Shown here one piece after another: positions 1-8,239 of a DNA stretch of 64,000 nt. Made by a program: the position numbers and the translations under genes. This stretch comes from Verrucomicrobiota bacterium (GTDB taxonomy: Bacteria; Verrucomicrobiota; Verrucomicrobiia; CAIQCK01): the NCBI GenBank assembly GCA_016222825.1, contig JACRQF010000010.1:310001-374000 (forward strand), written 5' to 3'. Below the pieces are notes generated by a model. The model searched no databases. It was not told the DNA's origin and was given only the letters and a program-made list of their open reading frames with translations. Each line of letters opens with the position of its first letter. Positions within the stretch are counted from its first letter, which is position 1.

Positions 1-1
1 T

Positions 2-226
2 GATAGCGCCTTTCTAATTGCCGATTTCATTGGTCACCGCGGCGGCGTCTATTTCGAAGCAGGGTATGCAATGGGGCTCGGACTACCAGTCATCTGGCTT
101 TGCAGGGAGGATGAGATTGATAAAGCTCACTTTGACACACGTCAATACAATCACATTGTCTGGCGCGAACCAGCCGATCTCTGCGAGAAGTTGTTTAGCA
201 GGATAAAAGCAACAATCACAAGTTGA
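2..226 (+). CDS. Nucleoside 2-deoxyribosyltransferase-like protein, C-terminal part (5' end outside window)
   Basis: An open frame enters from the left edge and ends at a TGA, giving about 74 residues. It reads IADFIGHRGGVYFEAGYAMG and then LPVIWLCREDE, followed by HFDTRQYNHIVW. The GGVYFEAGYAMGLG stretch, the following hydrophobic strand and the FDTRQYNHI segment are typical of the nucleoside 2-deoxyribosyltransferase/TIR-like fold found in many stand-alone bacterial proteins that handle nucleotides or NAD. The catalytic Glu of the family normally sits in the FEAG segment, which is present. The N-terminal part is missing only because the window starts here. The precise substrate cannot be told from this fragment. 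Confidence 0.72.
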   Translation, partial: DSAFLIADFIGHRGGVYFEAGYAMGLGLPVIWLCREDEIDKAHFDTRQYNHIVWREPADLCEKLFSRIKATITS

Positions 227-343
227 GAATTAGGACGTGAAGCGATGAAGCGCCAACGAAACGCCTTGCGCGGCGAATTGCGAAGCTGATACAAGCTGGG
301 CATCGGTTTTCTGCGTCCGTCATCATCAACCTAAAAGGACAAC

Positions 344-1699
344 ATGAACGAAGCCAGCCTCGTCCCGAAATCCACCCGCCGTCAGTTCCTCCAGCAAACC
401 AGTTCGCTCGCCGCGGGCGCCAGCGTGCTCGGCGCGCTGCCCGCCGTTCACGCCGCCGACGACCACGCGATCCACCTCGCGCTGATCGGTTGCGGCCATC
501 GCGGCACCGGCGCGGTCGGCGACGCGATGGGGGTGCAGAACTACGGGCCGGTGAAGCTCCACGCGATGGCCGACCTGCGGGAGGCGACGTTGACGAAGGT
601 GCATGACACGCTGAAGGAAAAGTTCGGCGAGAGGATTGTGGTGGACGACCGGAAGTTCCTCGGCTTCGACGCCTACAAGAAGGCGATTGATACGCTCCGG
701 CCCGGCGACATCGCGATGTGCACCACGCGCGCTTACATCCGGCCGACGCACGTGGAGTATGCGGTGAAGAAGGGCATCAACGTGTTCATGGAGAAACCGT
801 TCGCGCCCGACCCCGGCGGGTTGAAGCGGCTGTTGCGCGCGGGCGAGGAGGCGGAGAAGAAGGGCGTGAAGATCGCCGCCGGCTTCCAGTGCCGTCACTC
901 CCCGGCGCGTCAGGCGATGATCCAGCAGGTGCGCGAGGGCAAGCTGGGCGAGATTCCGTTGATCCGCGCAAACCGTCTCGGCGGGACGATCATGCTCAAA
1001 AGCCAGGGCGAGAAGTCCAACAGCTTCCTGGAGCAGCTCCAGTTTGGCCGCATCCATCTCTACTGGATCGGCTCGGGGCACATGGTGGATTATCTCATCC
1101 ATCAGATAGACGAGTGTTGCTGGATCAAGGACGCGTGGCCGGTTTCCGCCATCGGCATGGCCGGGCGCGTGGCGGACAGCAAGGATTGCGGGCAGAACCT
1201 GGACAACTACTCCATCGAATACACCTTCGCCGACGGGACGAAGGCGTTCTGCGGGTTCTACCGGATCAACAAGGCCCGCAGCGACTTTGCGACGTATATC
1301 CACGGCACAAAGTGCGCGGCGCAGTTCTCCGGCAACGTCCACGCCCCGACGGTGCATCGCTTCAAGGACCAGCGGACCGACGCCGACAACATCGCGTGGA
1401 CGCCGACGCCCGACACGGTCAGCCCGTGGCAATACGAATGGAACGACTTCATCACGAGCATCCGCAACGACCTGCCGCACAACGAGTGCAAGCGGGCGTG
1501 CTATTCCGACATGGCGACGCTCATGGGCCGCGCGGCCTGCCACATGGGCCAGATGGTCACGTGGGACGAGATGATGAAGTCCAACTTCCAGTTCTGCGAA
1601 AACTACGACGCGCTGAACGAGAACAGCCCGCCACCGGCGAAGGCCGACGCGGAGGGCCGGTTCCCGGTGCCGGTGGTCAGCCAGTGGAAAGAGGTCTGA
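344..1699 (+). CDS. Tat-secreted Gfo/Idh/MocA family oxidoreductase
   Basis: A 451-residue NAD(P)-dependent dehydrogenase of the Gfo/Idh/MocA family. Residues 11-16 (TRRQFL) form a twin-arginine motif followed by a hydrophobic Ala-rich stretch ending in AVHA, so it is probably exported folded through Tat with cofactor bound. The nucleotide-binding glycine motif LIGCGHRGTG lies at about residues 47-56 and the family EKP motif at 150-152. The C-terminal half is the substrate domain. An AAAGGA ribosome site lies just before the ATG. Secreted members are greatly expanded in Planctomycetes and Verrucomicrobia and usually act on sugars or inositols; the substrate is not evident. It is convergent with the rhodanese gene downstream. 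Confidence 0.88.
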   Translation: MNEASLVPKSTRRQFLQQTSSLAAGASVLGALPAVHAADDHAIHLALIGCGHRGTGAVGDAMGVQNYGPVKLHAMADLREATLTKVHDTLKEKFGERIVVDDRKFLGFDAYKKAIDTLRPGDIAMCTTRAYIRPTHVEYAVKKGINVFMEKPFAPDPGGLKRLLRAGEEAEKKGVKIAAGFQCRHSPARQAMIQQVREGKLGEIPLIRANRLGGTIMLKSQGEKSNSFLEQLQFGRIHLYWIGSGHMVDYLIHQIDECCWIKDAWPVSAIGMAGRVADSKDCGQNLDNYSIEYTFADGTKAFCGFYRINKARSDFATYIHGTKCAAQFSGNVHAPTVHRFKDQRTDADNIAWTPTPDTVSPWQYEWNDFITSIRNDLPHNECKRACYSDMATLMGRAACHMGQMVTWDEMMKSNFQFCENYDALNENSPPPAKADAEGRFPVPVVSQWKEV

Positions 1700-1702
1700 G
1701 GC

Positions 1703-1718
1703 GAAGGCAGTCGCCTTC
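1703..1718. terminator. Possible weak hairpin between convergent genes
   Basis: GAAGGC-AGTC-GCCTTC forms a perfect 6-bp stem directly after the Gfo/Idh stop codon and before the convergent rhodanese gene. There is no U-tract, so it is at best a weak terminator or a transcript-end stabiliser. Confidence 0.3.
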
Positions 1719-1818
1719 CCTGAAAACAGAATCGCGGGCTGTCGCGTTTTCGCCGCGACGCCCGCGTTCCATGTTCGGCCCCGCGTTTCGTGGAAGAGAA
1801 ATTCTTCCAGCGAGACGG

Positions 1819-2262
1819 TTAGGTTCGCGCGACGATATGCCGGCGATGAAGCATCCCGGCGACCTTCTTCAACCGGTTGGTGGTTTCGTGCTCAACCTCG
1901 AAGTCGCCGTCCTCCCATGCCTTGAATCCGCCTTCGAGTTCCATGACAGGATAGCCCTTGCTGGCAAACTCCAGGCAGGCGCTGGCGGCCAGATGGCAGA
2001 GCAGCGTGTAACAGTAAACGACGTTCGTCGTGTGCTTGTTCAGCCCCGAGAGCTTTCCCCAAGTTCCCTTGGGCAGGTTGATGGCGCCGGGGATGTGTCC
2101 CTTGGCGTAGTCCTCGGCATCGCGAACATCCACGATGACGATGTTCTCGCACGTCTTGATCATGCGGTCCAGTTCCACAGGTCCGGTGGTGAAAGCCAGC
2201 TTGTCCTCAAAGTAAGACGCCGCCTTCACCGGATCCTGAATCCGAGATAGTGTGGTTTGCAT
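1819..2262 (-). CDS. Single-domain rhodanese (sulfurtransferase-like) protein
   Basis: A 147-residue protein containing one rhodanese domain: IVIVDVRDAEDYAKGHIPGA is the classic first half and GGFKAWEDG the classic end. The active-site loop reads VVYCYTLLCHLA, so a Cys is present at the expected place, but the loop is not the canonical CxxxxR type; this variant occurs in a subgroup of small cytosolic rhodaneses. The frame is open 29 codons further upstream, but the ATG at 2262 is preceded by AAGAAAGGGTGCAAT, a good ribosome site, and gives the normal family length. A persulfide-relay role is likely from the family; partners are not evident from the neighbours. Confidence 0.85.
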   Translation of the reverse strand: MQTTLSRIQDPVKAASYFEDKLAFTTGPVELDRMIKTCENIVIVDVRDAEDYAKGHIPGAINLPKGTWGKLSGLNKHTTNVVYCYTLLCHLAASACLEFASKGYPVMELEGGFKAWEDGDFEVEHETTNRLKKVAGMLHRRHIVART

Positions 2263-2283
2263 ATTGCACCCTTTCTTGAGTTT

Positions 2284-2300
2284 CCATTCGTGGCGAATGG
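2284..2300. promoter_or_regulatory. Perfect 7-bp inverted repeat in the rhodanese leader
   Basis: CCATTCG-TGG-CGAATGG lies about 20 to 40 bases upstream of the rhodanese start. It could be an operator or a leader hairpin; nothing in the sequence decides between them. Confidence 0.3.
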
Positions 2301-2411
2301 TGATGACCTTTTCATCAATGAAACCTAGTCCTCCATTGCGGCGCGTCAAATGCGCCGAGCGGCCAGCCTCGCGCGGGAATCGGCTTGGCTTGGACGCGTG
2401 AAGCGGGGTAG

Positions 2412-2687
2412 ATGTTGGGTCAACGCAGGCTTGGCATGACGAACTTCAACCGTATCGCGCTCAGGACAGTCCGGATCACCAGTTGGCCGCTGTTGGTCAT
2501 GGTGGTCGCGTCGTTTGTGACGGGCTACATGATGAGCAACCGCTACGGGCTGGCGGCGACGATGCAGCCGGAAAAGGCGCTCATCATCCACAAGCTGCTG
2601 CACTGGCCGCTGCTGGTCTTGTTGGTGCCGCACACGATCGCGGCAGCGTATCTGGCGCTCAAACGAATGGGATGGATCAAGTCGTAG
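2412..2687 (+). CDS. Small two-helix membrane protein
   Basis: A 91-residue protein with two predicted membrane helices (roughly residues 22-42 and 61-82). Histidines lie near the ends of the second helix (IIHKLLHWPLL and PHTIAAAY), an arrangement that resembles small cytochrome b-like or quinone-site membrane proteins, but I do not recognise a named family. A second possible start (MTNFNRIA, at 2436) has an AGG spaced six bases away and would remove eight residues. It is divergent from the rhodanese gene. Confidence 0.6.
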   Translation: MLGQRRLGMTNFNRIALRTVRITSWPLLVMVVASFVTGYMMSNRYGLAATMQPEKALIIHKLLHWPLLVLLVPHTIAAAYLALKRMGWIKS

Positions 2688-2691
2688 CCGC

Positions 2692-3615
2692 TCAGAAGCT
2701 CGCGTGGCAGCTCAACTGGGCGTAAGGCGCGGGACGGTTGCTGCGAAACACCGTGTGCGGATCGTCGAACTCGAATTCCCGATAGACCATGCACCCCACT
2801 TCGGCTTCGATGGTGAGGTTGGGCAGCACCTTCCATGAAACGCCCGGCCCGACGCGCGCCTCAACAAAGTCGAGCGTCGTGTCGTTGGCCCTGGGGTCCA
2901 CGCCGTGACGGACGCCAAAATCCTCCGCGAGCCGGTAGGAGCCGCCCAACACCCGCGCGCCGAGGAAAAGCTGCCATTGCTTGTTGAGTTCGTATTCCAG
3001 CCGCGGCTGGGGAACGAGCAGGTTGAGCGTCCACTCGTCGGCGAACTTCCAGCGCACACCCGCCGCCGGCACGATCCAGTAACGGCTCCGCGGGTCCACG
3101 CGCAGGCCGAGGAACCACTGGAGATTGGCGTCCACCAGATACGACGCGCCGAAGATCACGGGGCTGTTCAGGTCGTGGAAGCTCAAGTCCTTGAAATCGC
3201 TGTAGAGGCCCGGATGCGCCTCCACGCGCAACAGCCATTGCTCGTTGAGCGCGCAGTCGAAGCCGAGGATGCCGCTGATCTGCTGGAGCGTGTTGGGCAG
3301 CGGCGCGGCGCCGTTCAGGCCGAAGGAGAGCCGCTCCCATTCGACGCCGGCGCGCAGAAGGAGGTTCTTGGTGAGTTCGGGCGAGACGACGTATCGCAGG
3401 CTGGCGTTCTGCTCGCTGACATGGCCGACATCCGTGCCACCCGTGTGCGTCTTGGAGCCGGCGACGTAACCGTAGTTGACATCCAGTTCCATGCCCATGC
3501 CCGCCGCATCGGAGGATTTTGCGGCTTTCGGTTCCAGGACGCTGTCGGCGCCGCCCGCAAGCGGCAGCGCGAGGCAGACGGCCGACAACCACGCAACGGT
3601 GAGTGTTCTCTTCAT
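2692..3615 (-). CDS. Putative outer-membrane beta-barrel protein (DUF6268-like)
   Basis: A 307-residue exported protein. The ATG at 3615 follows AGGAGGTCACTC, an excellent ribosome site, and begins a signal peptide (MKRTLTVAWLSAVCLALP...GGA). The mature part is a series of alternating aromatic/polar amphipathic strands (for example LQWFLGLRVDPRSRYWIVPA, WTLNLLVPQPRLEYEL, WQLFLGARV) and ends in Phe, as expected for a BAM substrate. It resembles the DUF6268 type of barrel. It starts 29 bases after the stop codon of the exported protein upstream, so the two probably form an operon. The cargo is unknown. Confidence 0.72.
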   Translation of the reverse strand: MKRTLTVAWLSAVCLALPLAGGADSVLEPKAAKSSDAAGMGMELDVNYGYVAGSKTHTGGTDVGHVSEQNASLRYVVSPELTKNLLLRAGVEWERLSFGLNGAAPLPNTLQQISGILGFDCALNEQWLLRVEAHPGLYSDFKDLSFHDLNSPVIFGASYLVDANLQWFLGLRVDPRSRYWIVPAAGVRWKFADEWTLNLLVPQPRLEYELNKQWQLFLGARVLGGSYRLAEDFGVRHGVDPRANDTTLDFVEARVGPGVSWKVLPNLTIEAEVGCMVYREFEFDDPHTVFRSNRPAPYAQLSCHASF

Positions 3616-3644
3616 GAGTGACCTCCTGATCTTGGATTCCGCAA

Positions 3645-4679
3645 TCATCGCGCGCCCTTTATATCATCCTGAAAGGCGCGAATCCCCTTTTTAATTTCCA
3701 GCAACATGATGGCCCCGTAGGCGATCCGTTCCACGCCCTTGGTATAGGCCAGTCCCCCGGCGGAGAACAAATCGCCCCGCCACACCAGCGAGCCTTTCTT
3801 GTTCCCCGCCTGGATCGGCCAAATCTCATACAGCGTCGCCGACGCGTAGTAACTCCCGCTGACGTAGTATTCCACGTCCAGAAGCTGGTAACGGTCGCCG
3901 ACCGGCAACGAATAGGTTGCCCCGAGGCACAGCGTGCCGTAGCCCTCCGAGGAGAAAAGGTTCCAGTAATAAAACGGCTTCAGTGTCGGGGCGCTCCCCG
4001 GTGTCAGTCCGGCCTTCTGGATGACCGGGTCGAACTCGCGGGCAATCCGGCTCTTCTCCTTCAACATCAACCGAATCTGCTCCGCTGGAGAAACCGTTTC
4101 GCCCGACACCTCGTAAGGCGCCATCCCATCGAAACCTCTCGTCTGAAACGACGACGCGCGCGCCATCAGGAGCTTCGTCCAGCACGCAGCCACCTCCTGT
4201 GGCGTGGAAGTCTTCTTCAGGCTCGACGCGATTTGCCGGCTTTCAGAGCGGCTCAGGTTCAAGTCGGAATCCCCCGCCGTGGTGGTCAACGTCTTGCTCA
4301 GCAGCCACCGCACCGCGCGCTTGTCCAGCTTGAAGTCCAGGTCGTTGAAATCAGCCGCGTCGGGAGGCAGGCGCACGGAATGAAACCGGTAAACATTCAG
4401 CGACTCGTGCGCCAGGGGATTCCATTGCTGTAATCGCCTGGCCGTCTCCTCCGGCGACGCCGGCACCGCGTAGCACGCCTGCGTCGCAATGCCCGTCCGC
4501 AGGTTCATCAACGCGCCACGCTCGGAAAGAATCTCGCCGTCCAGCAGCCGCTTGACATCCACCTGCCGGAATTCGCTGAACTCCTTCAGGCGCGCCACCG
4601 GGTCGGCTGTCTGCGCGACGCCGCTCTGGCCCAGCACTCCGCACAGCACCGTGAAAGCAATGTATCCCAATCTCCGCAT
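3645..4679 (-). CDS. Exported protein of unknown function
   Basis: A 344-residue protein with a signal peptide (MRRLGYIAFTVLCGVLGQ, ending near VAQTA). The start at 4679 is preferred over an upstream in-frame ATG because the signal peptide begins there and AGGGT precedes it. The mature part is rich in charged helices in the middle and has a Tyr-rich C-terminal region (LLDVEYYVSGSYYASATLYE), suggesting a beta-structured periplasmic or outer-membrane-associated domain. I recognise no family. It is the first gene of a likely two-gene operon with the barrel protein downstream, so a joint envelope role is plausible. Confidence 0.65.
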   Translation of the reverse strand: MRRLGYIAFTVLCGVLGQSGVAQTADPVARLKEFSEFRQVDVKRLLDGEILSERGALMNLRTGIATQACYAVPASPEETARRLQQWNPLAHESLNVYRFHSVRLPPDAADFNDLDFKLDKRAVRWLLSKTLTTTAGDSDLNLSRSESRQIASSLKKTSTPQEVAACWTKLLMARASSFQTRGFDGMAPYEVSGETVSPAEQIRLMLKEKSRIAREFDPVIQKAGLTPGSAPTLKPFYYWNLFSSEGYGTLCLGATYSLPVGDRYQLLDVEYYVSGSYYASATLYEIWPIQAGNKKGSLVWRGDLFSAGGLAYTKGVERIAYGAIMLLEIKKGIRAFQDDIKGAR

Positions 4680-4798
4680 GACCCTATTTCTGTTTCGGCC
4701 CCCGGAAAAAATCAACACGAATTGCGCCCCACACGCTGCCCCAAGGCTGGTTCATGAACCAGCCCCACGCTGCCCGGCTAAACATGCAGATTCGGACT

Positions 4799-5731
4799 CT
4801 AACCGTTGCCGGGTTTCGGCTGCGCCGCGGCGGCGAACTCCTGATAAACCTTCAGCGGCGCGTCGTCGTCGGCCCAATCGGTCAGGACGAGGCGCTGCCG
4901 CAGCGTGTGCTGCGACGCGGGACCCACATCGCGGCCGAGGAGGTTGTGGTAGAGCGAGTTGTGGTGCGCGACGCCGTCCTTCGGGTCGTCGCTGTGGTAA
5001 CTGCTGCACATGCCGAAACAGTCGTCGGGCAGCGCCATCACCACCGCCATCGTCTTGCGGTCGCCGGTGGCGTAGAAGCCGAACGGATACGCATACCAGC
5101 GCGCAATGGCCCACGCGACGGGCGAGTGCGCGCCGTATTCCCAGCGGCCGTCGAAGAACTTCTGCGCGGCGAAGATGTCGCGCGGCCAGCCGTTGTAGCA
5201 GAAGCGCGAGCAGGGATTGTCCAGCGGCTGCGTGAGCACGGCGGGATTCTTCGGGCCGGCGGGGCCGCGATACGGCGTCACGGTGTAGAACGCGGGGTTC
5301 ATCGCCGCGTCGAAGTAGTTGGAGGTGAACAACTCCAGGTCGCGATGCCAGCGCGCGCCGTTCTTGATCGTCACGGTGAGGTCCACCGCGTTCGCCGCCG
5401 CCACGCGGTAGCGCGCCTCGGCTTCGAGGCCGGGACCGAAACCGGGCACGTCGGGCTTGGTCAGCGGCCATTGGACGACCAACTCGTCGCCTTCCAGCTT
5501 CGCGGTGTGCGGCACGTCGCGGCACTGGCTGAACCACTGGTTGCGCGCGAGCACGCGGTAGAGGTGGAGGCAAAAGTGTTTTTCGCGGACGACCTGCCGG
5601 CCCGTGCTCTTCTGGGTGAGCGAGGTGATGCCGTGCAGGTGCGTCTCGGCGTTGGCGCTGAGTTCGCCCTTCATCGCGTCGGTCTCGAACGACCAGACGC
5701 CGGGGCGGTCGGAAGGCTCCAGTTTGTTCAC
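4799..5731 (-). CDS. Uncharacterised protein, possibly a carbohydrate-active beta-sandwich
   Basis: About 310 residues starting at a GTG whose codon overlaps the stop of the upstream fragment (GTGA). A longer frame is open to 6049, but its first 105 residues are the out-of-frame shadow of that fragment, so the GTG is the sensible start. The protein opens VNKLEPSDRPGVWSFETDAM and contains ETHLHGITSLTQ, FTSNYFDAAMNPAFYTVTPY and an Asn/His/Trp-rich middle (CYNGWPRDIF). No signal peptide is visible. The pattern recalls galactose-mutarotase-like sandwiches in glycan loci of this phylum, but that is inference only. Confidence 0.55.
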   Translation of the reverse strand: MNKLEPSDRPGVWSFETDAMKGELSANAETHLHGITSLTQKSTGRQVVREKHFCLHLYRVLARNQWFSQCRDVPHTAKLEGDELVVQWPLTKPDVPGFGPGLEAEARYRVAAANAVDLTVTIKNGARWHRDLELFTSNYFDAAMNPAFYTVTPYRGPAGPKNPAVLTQPLDNPCSRFCYNGWPRDIFAAQKFFDGRWEYGAHSPVAWAIARWYAYPFGFYATGDRKTMAVVMALPDDCFGMCSSYHSDDPKDGVAHHNSLYHNLLGRDVGPASQHTLRQRLVLTDWADDDAPLKVYQEFAAAAQPKPGNG

Positions 5732-6123
5732 GTGAATCTCACTTTCAGGCCGGGGCGCACGGCTTCGGCGTAGGCGGCGGTCTCCTTGCGGAACCGCGCG
5801 ACGCTGTCGAGCGCGAACCGCTTCCGCACGGCCGGATCGTTGAGGTCGAGGCCCGCTTCCTTCAGGTGCAGTGCGCAGGCGTCGCACCAACACGGCTCGC
5901 CGGCCTCGGCGGAAATCTCGAACTCCAGCGCGTCGCACGCCGGGTCGCCTGCGGCGTGGGTCATCCACGGCCAGAGGACCTTGGCGACATAGGGGCTGTT
6001 CAGGCAGAGCGTGCGGCGCGGCTGGCCGGCGACATCGCGTTGCTGCCAATCCGGATGCTGCTCCGCCTGTGCGGGATCATGGCAAACGAGGCAGCGCGCT
6101 TTCATGCGCGATTGTTTAGCCAA
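5728..6123 (-). pseudogene. Fragment of a glycoside hydrolase-like TIM-barrel gene
   Basis: A 131-codon frame that reads like the interior of a GH42/GH29-related hydrolase: EQHPDWQQRDVAGQ, LCLNSPYVAKVLWPWM, EISAEAGEPCWCDAC, then FALDSVARFRKE and AVRPGLKVRF, where the frame stops. The expected N-terminal barrel strands and everything after the VRF strand are missing. The stop overlaps the GTG of the next gene. The clustered Cys residues (CWCDAC) match the part of such enzymes that follows the DGIWFDI-like strand. I read it as a relic left by a deletion or rearrangement; a small functional protein cannot be excluded. Confidence 0.55.
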
Positions 6124-6197
6124 CTCCGCCGCCGATGTCGAGGCGGGAAAGATGCGGCCACCGTGCGCTCGAAAGGCGGCGCGTTTCCCAGCCTCGC

Positions 6198-6398
6198 CGC
6201 GCCCTGCTGATCGTCTCCAACCTCTCCCTGAAAGACGAGCCGTCCGCGTCCCTCAGCCTCGACCTCCAGCGCCTCGGCCTACGCGAGACCGGCCTCAAAG
6301 CCAGGGACGCCCTCACCAGCAAATCACTGGCCCTGCAAACCAACCGGCTCACCGTTCCGCTCCCGTCCATGCGGATGCGGATGGTGTGGATCGAGTAA
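6198..6398 (+). pseudogene. C-terminal remnant of a glycan hydrolase-like (DUF6067-type) gene
   Basis: On the plus strand a frame reads RALLIVSNLSLKDEPSASL, then DLQRLGLRETGLKARDAL and finishes PLPSMRMRMVWIE before the stop. This is the C-terminal beta-sandwich of large glycoside hydrolase-like proteins; the 1,129-residue protein at the other end of this window ends with the matching RALIVVSNLDREP segment. There is no upstream body: within 75 bases the sequence becomes the oppositely oriented fragment at 5728-6123. So two hydrolase scraps meet head to head here. Confidence 0.6.
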
Positions 6399-6481
6399 AA
6401 CCACTCGCAGCCCGCGACTCAGTCGCGAGACATTGTCTATCCATTCCCGCCACGAAGCGGCAGGCTACGAAACATTCACCG

Positions 6482-7567
6482 TTACTTGCGCCGGACGCTT
6501 CTCTTGAGTTTAGCCGAGATATTTGTTATCAACCAATTGCCACGCAGAGGCCTTACGAGCGTAAGGAGATTCTGATTCTCCAAGACTCCGAAAATATGTG
6601 CGATCAGCATTCCAGGACGCTGAAACTTCTCTGCTAGTTTTGTCGCGTCTCGCATTCCGTTTACAACAATCTCAAAAACCACCTGTTCAAATAGCGAATC
6701 ATAACCTTCGCACGAGTTCCTGAGATAACGTTCAATCGCGTAATGCCTAACATCAAAATCCACAATTCCTGGCGACCGGAGTCCTTTCTCGCCATGGATA
6801 TAACCGTGCGCATGAAGGATCTCTAAGCTATCATAGAAATCCTCTTTCCGACTCGGATCCAGTCTGAGCCGGTCCCACAAAGACACCGACCACAGGCGAA
6901 ATCGAAAATCGTTCCCTTCAAGCACCAACTGACATATGTGCGTAAGAATAAATGAATCAAAATCAGTAAGCTCCGAAAGAGCATGATGAAAAGGATTCAT
7001 CTCCCCGCGTGACGGGAGTGGTTTTTCCCATGGCAACTGAACGCGCCACACTTCCATCGGTTCCTGGATATTCTTCAATTCCGCAAGGTTGAGTTTGATC
7101 AAAGGCACGTTGACATTGTCACGAATTTGACGCGCGACATCGCCAGAAACGCATATGCCGCCACGTTCGGCGAGGGGGAATAAACGTGCTGCGACATTCA
7201 CGGCGTGTCCTCTGGGGTCACCGGAATGAGCAGTGACGTCACCAATGTTAATACCGACACGGAGAAGAATCTGTCGTTCTTCAGGGGCTTGTTGATTGCG
7301 CTGATGAAGTTGCTGTTGGACTTGAACGGCGCATTCGACGGCATCGTGTGCGCTCTTGAACAGAACTAAGAATCCATCCCCTGTAGTATTTATTTCCCGT
7401 CCTTGATGACGAGCGAAGATGCAACGCGATAGCTCCTGCAACTCATCAAGCAATTCTGACGCCAGAGCTTCATTTTGTTCCATCAGCGCACAGTAGCCAA
7501 CCATGTCTGTGAACATGATAGCTTCAAGTTTACGTTTCGCTTGTGCGTTAGCTTCAGGCGTGTTCAT
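6482..7567 (-). CDS. Class III adenylate/guanylate cyclase-domain protein with an unknown C-terminal domain
   Basis: 361 residues. Residues 12-180 form a class III nucleotide cyclase domain: FTDMVGY with the first metal Asp at D21, NTTGDGF with the second metal Asp at D64, and the transition-state pair N124 and R128 in NVAAR. The usual purine-selecting Lys before TxGD is Asn (N60), so base preference or activity is uncertain. The C-terminal 170 residues contain a possible winged-helix-like segment (FYDSLEILHAHGYIHGEKGL) that I do not recognise. No membrane segments are visible. Codon use is less GC-rich than in the neighbours. It is a single gene with a candidate promoter upstream at 7639-7667. 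Confidence 0.8.
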   Translation of the reverse strand: MNTPEANAQAKRKLEAIMFTDMVGYCALMEQNEALASELLDELQELSRCIFARHQGREINTTGDGFLVLFKSAHDAVECAVQVQQQLHQRNQQAPEERQILLRVGINIGDVTAHSGDPRGHAVNVAARLFPLAERGGICVSGDVARQIRDNVNVPLIKLNLAELKNIQEPMEVWRVQLPWEKPLPSRGEMNPFHHALSELTDFDSFILTHICQLVLEGNDFRFRLWSVSLWDRLRLDPSRKEDFYDSLEILHAHGYIHGEKGLRSPGIVDFDVRHYAIERYLRNSCEGYDSLFEQVVFEIVVNGMRDATKLAEKFQRPGMLIAHIFGVLENQNLLTLVRPLRGNWLITNISAKLKRSVRRK

Positions 7568-7638
7568 CCAGTAAACTCGGAAGGCGTCAGGCCGAAGCTA
7601 AGTTATCGCCGAAGTAAGCGGCGTTTTCATGGCCTCAC

Positions 7639-7667
7639 GGTCTAGATCAATGGCGAATGTGGGTCAA
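7639..7667 (-). promoter_or_regulatory. Possible promoter of the cyclase gene, overlapped by an inverted repeat
   Basis: On the minus strand TTGACC, 17 bases, then TAGACC lies about 70 bases upstream of the cyclase start. GTGGG-TCAAC-CCCAC (7659-7673) is a perfect 5-bp inverted repeat over the -35 box and could be an operator. The -10 match is poor. Confidence 0.3.
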
Positions 7668-7687
7668 CCCCACAACTCCCGGTTATT

Positions 7688-8230
7688 TTAAAAAATAAAA
7701 ATCGCCGCGGCGAGGACGGTGGTCCACTGGCTGGTGCCGACGGCGGACTGGGTGATGTTGGCGGTGCGGACGATCTTGCCGGAGATCTTGAAGACATCCT
7801 GCTTCTGGTCCCAGTCGGCGTCCTCGTTGAACTCGACGCCGAGGGTGGAGGCGAGCATGGCGGCGGCGGCGTCCTCGGACATGTCGCCGGCGGTCTGGTC
7901 GTTGACGCCGTAGGCGTGGATCTCGCTCAGGTAGCCATACTCGTCCTCGTCGGCGGGCACGGCGACGCCGATGGAGGCGGCGATGAGGCGGTGCGGCTCG
8001 TTGGTGGCGATGCGGGCCAGGACGGCGAAGGTAATCTGGCCGGGCTGGAGCAGCGCCTCGCCCTGTTTGCGGGAGATGATCTTGCAGCGGGGCGGCAGGA
8101 TGGAGCTGACGTGGACGAGGTTGCACATCTCGACGCCGGCGTCGCGCAGGGCCATCTCGAAGGAGCGCAGCTCGTTCTTGTGGGTGCCGACGCCCTTGGT
8201 CAGGAACATCTTGGTCGGGACAAACTGCAT
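7688..8230 (-). CDS. Pyruvoyl-dependent arginine decarboxylase
   Basis: 180 residues, full family length. The self-cleavage site lies in NLVHVSSILPP; cleavage between the two serines turns the second Ser into the pyruvoyl group that decarboxylates arginine to agmatine, the first step towards putrescine and spermidine. ATNEPHRLIAASIGVAVP and EIHAYGVNDQTAG match the family core. It is the last gene of the lpxD-skp-bamA series, nine bases after lpxD, so it is probably co-transcribed with outer-membrane and ribosomal genes. No partner polyamine genes are nearby. Confidence 0.9.
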   Translation of the reverse strand: MQFVPTKMFLTKGVGTHKNELRSFEMALRDAGVEMCNLVHVSSILPPRCKIISRKQGEALLQPGQITFAVLARIATNEPHRLIAASIGVAVPADEDEYGYLSEIHAYGVNDQTAGDMSEDAAAAMLASTLGVEFNEDADWDQKQDVFKISGKIVRTANITQSAVGTSQWTTVLAAAIFIF

Positions 8231-8239
8231 GGTCGGAGA

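Noticed and set aside
6017-6049. Upstream start for the gene ending at 4799
   Set aside because: The first 105 codons of that frame are the shadow of the hydrolase fragment and Arg-rich; the GTG at 5731 overlapping the fragment's stop is more sensible.
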